Under the pieces are notes generated by a model that did no database searches, was not told the origin of the DNA, and saw only the letters and a program-made list of their open reading frames with translations. Source: Gemmatimonadota bacterium (lineage in GTDB: Bacteria; Gemmatimonadota; Gemmatimonadetes; Gemmatimonadales; GWC2-71-9). From it: a stretch of DNA of 64,000 bases. The stretch lies in NCBI GenBank assembly GCA_016874005.1, contig VGVQ01000001.1, positions 434,001-498,000 of the forward strand, given 5' to 3'. A program made the translations under genes and the position numbers. Of this stretch, positions 8,720-15,718 are shown piece after piece. Positions within the stretch are counted from its first letter, which is position 1; every line of letters begins with the position of its first letter.

Positions 8720-9712
8720 ATGAAATTCACCAGACTCGGATCGTCAGGCCTCTCGGTATCCCGTCTCTGTCTCGGGTGCATGAGCTACGGCTCACCGTCC
8801 TGGCGGCCCTGGGTTCTCGACGAAGCCGCCGCCCGACCCTTCTTCCGGCGAGCGATCGAGCTCGGGATCAACTTCTTCGATACCGCCGACATGTACTCGC
8901 TCGGCGTATCCGAGGAGATCACCGGCAAGCTGCTCCGTGAGTACGCCCGGCTCGACGAAGTGGTGATCGCCACCAAGGTATTCTTCGACATGCGACCCGG
9001 CGCACCGAACATGGGTGGCCTGTCGCGAAAACACATCGTTCAAGCCTGCGACGCGAGTCTCAGACGGCTCAACGTCGAGGCGATCGACCTCTATCAAGTT
9101 CATCGATTCGACGGCGAAACCCCCCTCGAAGAGACCATCGAGGCGCTCGACCATCTGGTGCGTCAAGGCAAGGTCCGCTACCTCGGTTCGAGTTCGACCT
9201 ACGCCTGGAAGATGATGAAGGCGTTGGCCATCGCCGATCGCCGAGGCCTCAGCCGTTTCGCCGCCATGCAAAACCACTACAACCTGATGTACCGGGAAGA
9301 AGAGCGGGAAATGATGCCGCTGTGCCGCGATCAGGGCATCGGTGTGATTCCCTGGTCGCCGCTCGCCCGCGGCCTGCTGGCCCGAAGCCTGCCCGGACCG
9401 GGGGAGACCGCCCGGGCCGGCACCGACCAGCTCACCGGCCAGCTGTACGACCACCCCAGCGACGCCGACATCATTCGAGCCAACGCCGCCGTCGCGGCCG
9501 CGAGGGGAGTCTCCCCGGCGGAGACCGCCCTCGCGTGGCTGCTGGCACGCCCAGGGGTCACCGCCCCGATCGTTGGGGTGACGAAGCTGGACCAGTTGGA
9601 AGCGGCCGTCCGCGCGCTCGAGATCGAACTGACCCCCGACGAAGCCCGGCAGCTCGAGGAACCCTATTCTCCCCGCCCGATCCGAGGTTGGTACGAAGGA
9701 CGCCGGTCCTAG
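8720..9712 (+). CDS. Aldo/keto reductase
   Basis: 330 residues with the full AKR tetrad: Asp54, Tyr59 (DTADMYS), Lys86 (ATKVFF) and His128 (YQVHRFD). The (beta/alpha)8 barrel uses NADPH to reduce carbonyls. The sequence is closest in style to the YajO/AKR-type general reductases (GYGSP, SPLARGLL, GVTKLDQLEAAV). It starts 36 bases after alkA and may be read from the same transcript. Its stop shares CTAG with the stop of the convergent DinB gene. The physiological substrate is unknown. Confidence 0.93.
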   Translation: MKFTRLGSSGLSVSRLCLGCMSYGSPSWRPWVLDEAAARPFFRRAIELGINFFDTADMYSLGVSEEITGKLLREYARLDEVVIATKVFFDMRPGAPNMGGLSRKHIVQACDASLRRLNVEAIDLYQVHRFDGETPLEETIEALDHLVRQGKVRYLGSSSTYAWKMMKALAIADRRGLSRFAAMQNHYNLMYREEEREMMPLCRDQGIGVIPWSPLARGLLARSLPGPGETARAGTDQLTGQLYDHPSDADIIRANAAVAAARGVSPAETALAWLLARPGVTAPIVGVTKLDQLEAAVRALEIELTPDEARQLEEPYSPRPIRGWYEGRRS

Positions 9713-10218
9713 CGACTGGGAGACATCGACCGCGTCGCTACTTCCTCCTCGGTGAGGCCGAAGATCGGTGGGCTTTTGACACCCAGCAGCCCGAGCAACA
9801 GGTAGATCTGCCCCCGGTGATGAGCCTCGTGCTCCACCATGGCGCGGAGCCACTTGTGGGTGGTAATCGGCGTTCCAGCCGGAGTGACCGCCTTGCCGTT
9901 GAGTTCGGCCGGGGTCAGGGCGGAGAAGATCTGGCAGCTTTCTTCATGGAGCCGGTCGAGCAGCCCGGCCACCGAGTCGAGGCCCTCGGCCAGCTCGCGA
10001 CCGTGGCCGGAATAGCGGCTCGGCCGCCCCGCGACGTTCTCCGCGTACATCCACCGCTCGATCAGGGCGAGGTGGCGAAACTGGTCCCCGACCGTCCACC
10101 GCCCGGTGGCCGGGGTCCATTCGAGCTTCTCGGCGGGGACCAGGGGCAGCAGACGCCGGGTCCGGTGGCGGACTCCGCGCCAATAGTCCACGAAACTGCC
10201 GGCGTCGACGATGATCAT
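9709..10218 (-). CDS. DinB family protein
   Basis: 169 residues from the ATG at 10218, with a GAGGGAG Shine-Dalgarno just upstream; the ORF can be extended but the extra 35 residues are not family-like. The four-helix DinB pattern is visible with His residues placed to bind a metal: FRHLALIERW in helix 2 and MVEHEAHHRGQIYLLL in helix 3 to 4. DinB/YfiT-like proteins are metal-dependent, often bacillithiol-type or other thiol transferases, but the activity here is unknown. It converges with the aldo/keto reductase and shares stop bases. Confidence 0.88.
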   Translation of the reverse strand: MIIVDAGSFVDYWRGVRHRTRRLLPLVPAEKLEWTPATGRWTVGDQFRHLALIERWMYAENVAGRPSRYSGHGRELAEGLDSVAGLLDRLHEESCQIFSALTPAELNGKAVTPAGTPITTHKWLRAMVEHEAHHRGQIYLLLGLLGVKSPPIFGLTEEEVATRSMSPSR

Positions 10219-10358
10219 TGTGGCTCCCTCGGATCGGGCAGTCCGGTCCTGGGGGCGGTGGGCCTCGACCCAGGTCGGTCCCCGGTTGACCAGAACGCCG
10301 TTCGTTTGCATTGTATCCGGCACGTGACAATTACCGGCGGCGTCACTCGGACCCCATC

Positions 10359-10772
10359 ATGATGACTCAACCTGACCGAATTCGACAGTATCTGCGACGA
10401 CGCGGCTGCGCCCCGAGCGTCGTCAAAGGGGGCCTCGAGGGTCTCCTCGATCATTGGGACAGCCTGGTCCAGGCGGTCGAGGAAGGCTACGACCTCACCT
10501 TCGACGACTACTTGAACGACATGGAGCTTCGAGATGTCCTCCAGGGCGCCCTCGAAGCCGCCGCGCTCGAGCAACGGCAGGCCGCGGAGAAGAAGGTCAT
10601 CAAGCTCGACCAGCGGTTCCGGGACCTCACGGTGGAGTGTCCCCCGATCGTCGGGGAACGGGCTGCCCGCGAGAATGGCCACGACCCCTCCGAGCATTGG
10701 TGGTTCTTCCGGCGGCCCAAGAAGCCAGCCCCGGACTTCGAAGAGGAACTGCGAGAGGCGGGGATCGTCTGA
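10359..10772 (+). CDS. Hypothetical acidic protein, 137 aa
   Basis: Two adjacent ATG codons (10359 and 10362) open a 137/136-residue protein. It is helical and charged, with acidic stretches (FDDYLNDMELRDVL, LEAAALEQRQAAEKK) and a conserved-looking WWFFRRPKKPAP near the C-terminus. No signal peptide or membrane segment is seen. I do not recognise a family. It stands between divergent and convergent genes with its own 140-base upstream region, so it is probably a single-gene unit. Confidence 0.7.
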   Translation: MMTQPDRIRQYLRRRGCAPSVVKGGLEGLLDHWDSLVQAVEEGYDLTFDDYLNDMELRDVLQGALEAAALEQRQAAEKKVIKLDQRFRDLTVECPPIVGERAARENGHDPSEHWWFFRRPKKPAPDFEEELREAGIV

Positions 10773-10785
10773 ACCGCTCCCCCCG

Positions 10786-11481
10786 TCAATGCGGGCGTCG
10801 GCCCGCGATCCGCTCCACCGCCTCGCGCCGGGCGTCGAGATACTTGGCCCCCTGGGCCCGAACTTGCTGCACGATGTGAGGATCCGCCGTCTCGGGTGAG
10901 CCCGCCGAGAACGGCGGGGCAGGGTTGTATTCGAGCATCAATTGAATTCGCTTGGCCGTGTCCTCCCCCGCCAACATTGCCGCCACGGTGAGCCCGAAAT
11001 CGATGCCCGCGGTCACCCCGCCACCGGTGATGCGATTTCGGTCCACCACGACCCTTTCGGCTACCGGCACCGCGCCGAAACAGGGGAGCAGATCCATCGA
11101 AAGCCAGTGGGTCGCTGCTCGATAGCCCCGGAGCAAACCCGCCGCGCCGAGCAGGAGAGCCCCAGAGCACACCGAGGTGACGAACCGCGCTTGGCGGCCC
11201 TGCTCCGACAGGAAGGCGAGGAACTCCTCGTCCTCCAGCATTTGATTGACCCCCGGACCACCGGGGACACAGATCACGTCGAACGGGGGCGCGTCTTCGA
11301 AGGAGAGATCCGGCACGACATTGAGGCCGGTATCGCTCGCCACCACCTCTTGAGCCGCCGCCACCGCAAAGACCCGCGCTTGGGGAATTCGCCCAAAGAC
11401 CTCGAACGGGCCGGTGAGATCGAGGTGGGTGAAGTTCGGGAACATGACCATGCCGATCACCGTGTTGGTCGACGCCGTCAT
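10786..11481 (-). CDS. DJ-1/PfpI family protein, isonitrile hydratase-like
   Basis: 231 residues, the size of Pseudomonas isonitrile hydratase (InhA). The start MVMFPNFTHLDLTGPFEVF is characteristic of that subgroup. The nucleophile elbow TSVCSGALLLGAAGLL carries the catalytic Cys, and ATHW follows with the partner His. InhA hydrates isonitriles to N-formamides; other members of the subgroup are AraC-associated glutaminase-like domains, but no HTH is present here. The gene converges with the hypothetical upstream gene and diverges from the alpha/beta hydrolase. Confidence 0.87.
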   Translation of the reverse strand: MTASTNTVIGMVMFPNFTHLDLTGPFEVFGRIPQARVFAVAAAQEVVASDTGLNVVPDLSFEDAPPFDVICVPGGPGVNQMLEDEEFLAFLSEQGRQARFVTSVCSGALLLGAAGLLRGYRAATHWLSMDLLPCFGAVPVAERVVVDRNRITGGGVTAGIDFGLTVAAMLAGEDTAKRIQLMLEYNPAPPFSAGSPETADPHIVQQVRAQGAKYLDARREAVERIAGRRPH

Positions 11482-11615
11482 TCGGGATCCTCTCGCTGTT
11501 GGCCGCCGAGGCGTTAGATTCGGCCGCCATGGTGATCTCGTCAGGCCGCCTTGCTGCTGGCCTACTCTTCTTCACAGGCTCGCTGGCTCGGCCAGCGCTG
11601 CGACAGGCTCGAACC

Positions 11616-12491
11616 ATGATCGACCGAGAGGCTACGGTCAACGGGGTCCGCCTTCATTACGTCGAGCAGGGTCAGGGCCCGCTGATCCTCTTCCTCCACG
11701 GGTTCCCCGAGTTCTGGTACGCCTGGCGGGCCCAACTGGAGGAGTTCGGGCGCGATCACCTTGCGGTGGCGCCCGACCAGCGTGGCTTCAACACCTCCGA
11801 GAAACCGCCCGAGCTGGACGCCTACCGAACCTCGGTGCTGGTCGAGGACGTCAGGGCGCTCGCGGCCACCCTCAACGGGGGAGCGCCATTCGTCCTCGTC
11901 GGCCACGACTGGGGCGGAGCCATCGCGTGGAGCGTCGCGGCGAAATACCCGGAGCTCGTTCGCAAGCTCATCATCATCAACGCCCCCCACCCGGCGGTCT
12001 TCAGCCGAGAATTGACCCACAACTCGGCTCAGCAACGGGCCAGTCAATACATGCTCTTCTTCCGGTCGCCCGCCGCCGAGAGCACTCTGGCGGCGGACAA
12101 CTTTGCGATCCTTCGGAGGATGTTCGACGGCGTTCGGCGTGGCGGCCGATTCTCCGATCAGGATGAACAGAACTACCTCCGGGCGTGGGGGCAACCGGGC
12201 GCTCTCACCGGCGGTCTCAACTACTATCGGGCCGCAAGGGTCGGCCCCCCGGTGGCCGGCTCGGAACCGGTAGCCCGTTCGTTCGGCGACGGAGAAATGC
12301 TGGTTCGCTCGCCAACCTTGGTCATTTGGGGTGAACGGGATGAAGCACTGCTGACCGGCAACCTCGACGGGCTCGACCGCTTCGTCCCCAACCTCACGAT
12401 CAAGCGGGTTCCACAGGGGACTCACTGGGTCGTGCACGAGGAACCCGAGCTGGTGAACCGCCTGATTCGTGAGTTTCTCCGAACCCCCTGA
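11616..12491 (+). CDS. Alpha/beta-fold hydrolase (epoxide hydrolase-like)
   Basis: About 291 residues from the ATG at 11616; an in-frame ATG at 11529 would add a hydrophobic 29-residue leader that looks non-native. The sequence has the oxyanion region FLHGFPEFWYAW, the nucleophile elbow VGHDWGGA (Asp nucleophile, as in epoxide hydrolases and dehalogenases), Asp/Glu in WGERDEALL and the catalytic His in GTHWVVHEEP. Asp in the elbow argues for soluble epoxide hydrolase or haloalkane dehalogenase chemistry rather than esterase. It ends two bases before the BNR lipoprotein gene. Confidence 0.9.
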   Translation: MIDREATVNGVRLHYVEQGQGPLILFLHGFPEFWYAWRAQLEEFGRDHLAVAPDQRGFNTSEKPPELDAYRTSVLVEDVRALAATLNGGAPFVLVGHDWGGAIAWSVAAKYPELVRKLIIINAPHPAVFSRELTHNSAQQRASQYMLFFRSPAAESTLAADNFAILRRMFDGVRRGGRFSDQDEQNYLRAWGQPGALTGGLNYYRAARVGPPVAGSEPVARSFGDGEMLVRSPTLVIWGERDEALLTGNLDGLDRFVPNLTIKRVPQGTHWVVHEEPELVNRLIREFLRTP

Positions 12492-12493
12492 CG

Positions 12494-13783
12494 ATGCGCG
12501 GCGGGTCGATCATTCTCCTTGCCGTCGCCGCCTGCGGCCGCGCCGACCCCGGACCGCCGACTCGCCTCGTTGCGCTCCCCGCGCCCGAGTTACGTGAGGC
12601 AGCCTTCGAACCGCACCTCGCCATCGATCCGGACGACCCTGACCGGATCCTGGTAGCGGCGCAATACGGCCTTTCGCGCAACCGAGGCGGCCGGAAGATC
12701 TGGACCTGGCACACCGACGACGGTGGCCGCACCTGGCAAGGCGCCGAGCAACCCCTCCCAGGGGGGCCGCGATCGACGATGGCGGCGGACGCGGTGACGG
12801 CCTTCACCCAGCGGGGCGAAGCGCTGATGGCGTTTCTGTTCGCCGATTCGGCCACCTTCCAAGGCGGGCTGGCATTGACGCGAAGTGGGCCTGGCAACCT
12901 GATCCTGGGTCCGGCTCGGGTCGTCGCGCGCGATGATCTCGACCAAGGTGGTGGCGCCATCGACAAGGGTTGGCTCGCGGTGGACCGCTGGCCGATCAGC
13001 CCTCGGCGTGGCACGGTCTACCTCACCTGGCACCGCAATCGCCCGCTCCCCGGCCGGCGGGTCGAGACCGCCGCCATGGTCGCCGCCTCGAACGATGGCG
13101 GCCGGACCTGGCGCGATCCCCGAATCCTCGGGGCGTGGACCGGCGTCCAAGTGGTCACCCGCCCCACGGGCGAGTATACCGTGGTCGGCATCGACCCCCC
13201 GGAGCGACTGCTCGTCGCGCTTTCCTCGGGGTCCGGCGGCACCGAGATGAGCACCGTCGACACGATCGCCGCGGCCCCGCCTGGCTGGACCGTCGATCTC
13301 CCCTCGGCGGCGGTCACCAGATCGGACCGGCTGGTGGTTTGCTGGAGCGAGATTGGACCGGCCGATTCGACCAGGCTTCGATGCGGCCGCGGCGACGGAC
13401 GATCCCCGTGGCAAGTTGGCGACGTGGCTACCGGGGTTGCACGCGCCGGCTTGCCAGCCCTAGCCGCGGCCGGCGACGACGTCTGGCTCGCCGCCTTGCT
13501 CGCCACCCCGGATTCGGTGGCGCTCGGCCTGTTTCGGTCGGTCGACGACGGGGGCAGTTTCACTCTTGCCCAAAAGCTTGCCGCCCGGCCCTTTCGGCGG
13601 GATCTGCTCTGCCTCGCCTCGGCGGCACCCTGCCGCCGAACCCCACCGGATCGGGTGTATTTCCCTGGCGACTACCTCGGAGCAACCGCCACCCCAAACC
13701 GAGTGGTCGTCGCGTTCCCGATGCCCGAAGGCACCCATCCCAACGTCCAATCGGTCATCCACGTGGCAATCATCCGGCCGTAG
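12494..13783 (+). CDS. BNR-repeat (sialidase-like beta-propeller) lipoprotein, unknown function
   Basis: 429 residues. The first residues give a short hydrophobic leader with lipobox LAVAAC, so it is probably lipid-anchored in the periplasm or on the outer membrane. Asp-box motifs recur: TDDGGRTW, SNDGGRTW and SVDDGGSF, as in sialidase-type propellers. Catalytic sialidase Arg residues cannot be assigned by eye, so glycosidase activity is not claimed. The start ATG is two bases from the preceding hydrolase stop, suggesting cotranscription. Close to WD40/YVTN-like exo-alpha-sialidase families. Confidence 0.78.
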   Translation: MRGGSIILLAVAACGRADPGPPTRLVALPAPELREAAFEPHLAIDPDDPDRILVAAQYGLSRNRGGRKIWTWHTDDGGRTWQGAEQPLPGGPRSTMAADAVTAFTQRGEALMAFLFADSATFQGGLALTRSGPGNLILGPARVVARDDLDQGGGAIDKGWLAVDRWPISPRRGTVYLTWHRNRPLPGRRVETAAMVAASNDGGRTWRDPRILGAWTGVQVVTRPTGEYTVVGIDPPERLLVALSSGSGGTEMSTVDTIAAAPPGWTVDLPSAAVTRSDRLVVCWSEIGPADSTRLRCGRGDGRSPWQVGDVATGVARAGLPALAAAGDDVWLAALLATPDSVALGLFRSVDDGGSFTLAQKLAARPFRRDLLCLASAAPCRRTPPDRVYFPGDYLGATATPNRVVVAFPMPEGTHPNVQSVIHVAIIRP

Positions 13784-13788
13784 CGACG

Positions 13789-14379
13789 TTACCTTGGCCG
13801 AAATCCGGCTAGCACGGTATCCAGGTCCCGTCGCAGGCAATCCCGCGCGCTCCCCGTCCTTGTCAGGGCCCAGGCCAGCAAGGACCCGGTGGCCAAACGC
13901 GGCAGCAGCCGGGCCAGTACCCTTGGCTGCACGGCTGGGCTGAGTGCGCCACTCTCGACCGCGGCCTCGATCAACCCCCTGAGGGCCCGCTCCTGCTCTT
14001 GCTGGTAAGCCGTCAGATTGCGCCGCAGTACCCCGTCGACAAGGTCGAGCTGGAGGTAGGCCAGGGTGTTGTTGATCAAGGCCTCCGGCGTCGGGGCGAG
14101 TCCGGCGAAGCACAACACGAACTCGCGGACGGTATCGAGCGGCGACAATCCCCTCGCCCGCAGGGTGGTCACGAAACCTCCCGACCCCTCTTTCGACGCC
14201 CGGCTCATGGCCCGAAGCAAGCCGAGTTTGGAGCCGTACCGTTGCACCAGCGTCGGGGCGGCGAGGCCCGCCTCTTTCGCGATCCGGGCCAAGGTGAGCT
14301 TGGCGGGGCCATCCCGCGATATCACCAACGCGGCGGCGGCGAATACTTCCCTGTCATGGACCGTGCGGGGCCGGGGCAC
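13789..14379 (-). CDS. TetR family transcriptional regulator
   Basis: 196 residues with an N-terminal TetR HTH (about 10-55): VFAAAALVISRDGPAKLTL and AAPTLVQRYGSKLGLLRAM. The C-terminal ligand domain is helical and not assignable. It diverges from a RibD/DHFR-like reductase gene, and a perfect palindrome lies in the 83-base gap, so it most likely represses that gene and itself. It converges with the BNR lipoprotein gene with a five-base gap. Confidence 0.92.
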   Translation of the reverse strand: MPRPRTVHDREVFAAAALVISRDGPAKLTLARIAKEAGLAAPTLVQRYGSKLGLLRAMSRASKEGSGGFVTTLRARGLSPLDTVREFVLCFAGLAPTPEALINNTLAYLQLDLVDGVLRRNLTAYQQEQERALRGLIEAAVESGALSPAVQPRVLARLLPRLATGSLLAWALTRTGSARDCLRRDLDTVLAGFRPR

Positions 14380-14407
14380 TTGCCACTCCTGGTTGTCGAA
14401 GTATAAT
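14380..14407 (+). promoter_or_regulatory. Sigma-70-type promoter for the RibD/DHFR-like gene
   Basis: TTGCCA at 14380-14385 and a consensus TATAAT at 14402-14407 are spaced by 16 bases. The predicted transcription start falls inside the palindrome that follows, a classic arrangement for repression. Confidence 0.7.
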
Positions 14408-14411
14408 AAAC

Positions 14412-14423
14412 GAACGGCCGTTC
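14412..14423. promoter_or_regulatory. Probable TetR operator, 12-bp perfect palindrome
   Basis: GAACGGCCGTTC is perfectly self-complementary and resembles AcrR/TetR-class operators. It sits directly after the TATAAT and between the divergent tetR and reductase genes. Binding by the adjacent TetR is inferred. Confidence 0.72.
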
Positions 14424-14462
14424 ACTAACGTGAGATCCTTCACGCACAACGGAGACGTCGCC

Positions 14463-14990
14463 ATGCGGAAAATCACGTTCGGCGGAGGCAACAGCTTGGA
14501 CAACTACCTTGCTCGCCCCGATCATGCGGTAGATTGGCTGCTTTGGGGCAAGGAAGCGGCTGCCGTCACGGCGAACTTCTGGACGACCATCGACACCGTC
14601 CTGATGGGCCGCAAGACCTACGAAGTTGCCGCTCGCAGCGGCCAGAAAGGCGGTTATCCTGGGGTCAGGAACTACGTCTTCTCGCGCACGATCACGAGCG
14701 CACCGGACGGCGTGACGATTGTCGAGAGCGATGCGGTTGAGTTCATCCGCGGCCTCAAGAAGTCGGCTGGGAAGGATATCTGCTTGATGGGCGGCGGCGA
14801 GTTGGCACGGCCACTCTTCGAAGCAGGCCTGATCGACGAGATCGGATTCAACATCCACCCGGTGCTCCTTGGATCGGGAGTCCCACTTTTTCACCCGATG
14901 ACGCGCCAGATCAACCTGGAACTGAAGGAGTGCCGCCCCTTCACGAATGGGTGCGTTTACCTCACATACCGGGTCAAGAACGAGAACTAG
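14463..14990 (+). CDS. RibD C-terminal/dihydrofolate reductase-like protein
   Basis: 175 residues from the ATG at 14463, preceded by GGAGA at suitable distance. The fold is that of RibD-C/DHFR: ITFGGGNSLDNYLARPD at the N-terminus, TVLMGRKTYE in the nucleotide loop, CLMGGGELARPLFEAGLIDEI in the NADPH-binding segment, and HPVLLGSG near the end. These YyaP/YwjB-like proteins bind NADPH, but their substrate is usually unknown and they are not folate enzymes by default. The TetR regulator next door and its operator suggest induction by a small molecule. Confidence 0.87.
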   Translation: MRKITFGGGNSLDNYLARPDHAVDWLLWGKEAAAVTANFWTTIDTVLMGRKTYEVAARSGQKGGYPGVRNYVFSRTITSAPDGVTIVESDAVEFIRGLKKSAGKDICLMGGGELARPLFEAGLIDEIGFNIHPVLLGSGVPLFHPMTRQINLELKECRPFTNGCVYLTYRVKNEN

Positions 14991-15157
14991 CCTTGACCGG
15001 AGTCAGTCGCGAAGAACGCAGGGCCGTGAGCCCGGGACCCGTGGTTGAGAGATTCAACACCTTGGCGGCGCGAGCCATCTCGATCCAAGTGGCCGCGCAG
15101 TCACCAACTGACGAAGCAATTTAGCAACAAACGTCCCCGTAGCCGCGAGGTACCCCA

Positions 15158-15679
15158 ATGCGCCGAATCGTCTATTCCGTTGCCTCGAGCCTCGATGGGT
15201 TCATCGCCGGACCGAACGGCGAGTACGACTGGATCCCTCACGATCCGGATATCGACTTCGCGGCGCTCGGAGCCCGCTTCGACACCCTGCTGATGGGGCG
15301 GAAGACCTACCAACCGATGGCGGGCGCCTCCGGCGGCGGGCCCTTCGACGAGATGAAGGTCGTCGTGGCGTCCCGAACCCTCCGCCAGGACGAACATCCC
15401 CGAATCACCATCATTCCAGAGCTCACCGCCCAGCACTGTCGCGACCTGAAAGCCGGCCCGGGTAAGGACATCTGGCTGTTCGGCGGTGGCGACCTCTTTC
15501 GCAGCCTCCTCGAGCTGGGAGAGGTCGACGAGGTCCGGATCGCCATAGTCCCGGTATTGCTCGGCGGTGGCGTTCCCCTCCTCGGACCGCTGGCACAGCG
15601 CGCGAAGCTCACCCTCAAGTCACATCGGCTCTACCCGAAGTCCGGCATCGTGTCGCTCGATTACGGCGTGAAAGCCTAA
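15158..15679 (+). CDS. RibD C-terminal/dihydrofolate reductase-like protein (second copy)
   Basis: 173 residues. It shares the same layout as the upstream reductase: SSLDGFIAGPNGEYDW, TLLMGRKTY, WLFGGGDLFRSLL and VPVLLGGGVPLL. The two proteins are clearly related but diverged, so they are paralogues with probably different substrates rather than a recent duplication. The 167-base gap between them holds no clear gene. It converges with hrpB; a perfect hairpin lies just after its stop. Confidence 0.88.
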   Translation: MRRIVYSVASSLDGFIAGPNGEYDWIPHDPDIDFAALGARFDTLLMGRKTYQPMAGASGGGPFDEMKVVVASRTLRQDEHPRITIIPELTAQHCRDLKAGPGKDIWLFGGGDLFRSLLELGEVDEVRIAIVPVLLGGGVPLLGPLAQRAKLTLKSHRLYPKSGIVSLDYGVKA

Positions 15680-15694
15680 CCCGGGCAGCCCCCA

Positions 15695-15718
15695 GCTGAG
15701 GCGCGAGTGCGCCTCAGC
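15695..15718. terminator. Perfect 10-bp hairpin at the convergent reductase/hrpB junction
   Basis: GCTGAGGCGC at 15695-15704 pairs with GCGCCTCAGC at 15709-15718 over a four-base loop. It overlaps the last codons and stop of hrpB on the minus strand and lies 16 bases past the reductase stop. No U-tract follows on either strand. Probable bidirectional terminator. Confidence 0.6.

Noticed and set aside
14991-15157. Possible small gene or integron attC site between the two reductases
   Set aside because: A 39-codon open frame (ends 15124) has no similarity I recognise and no attC core or inverted repeat was found.
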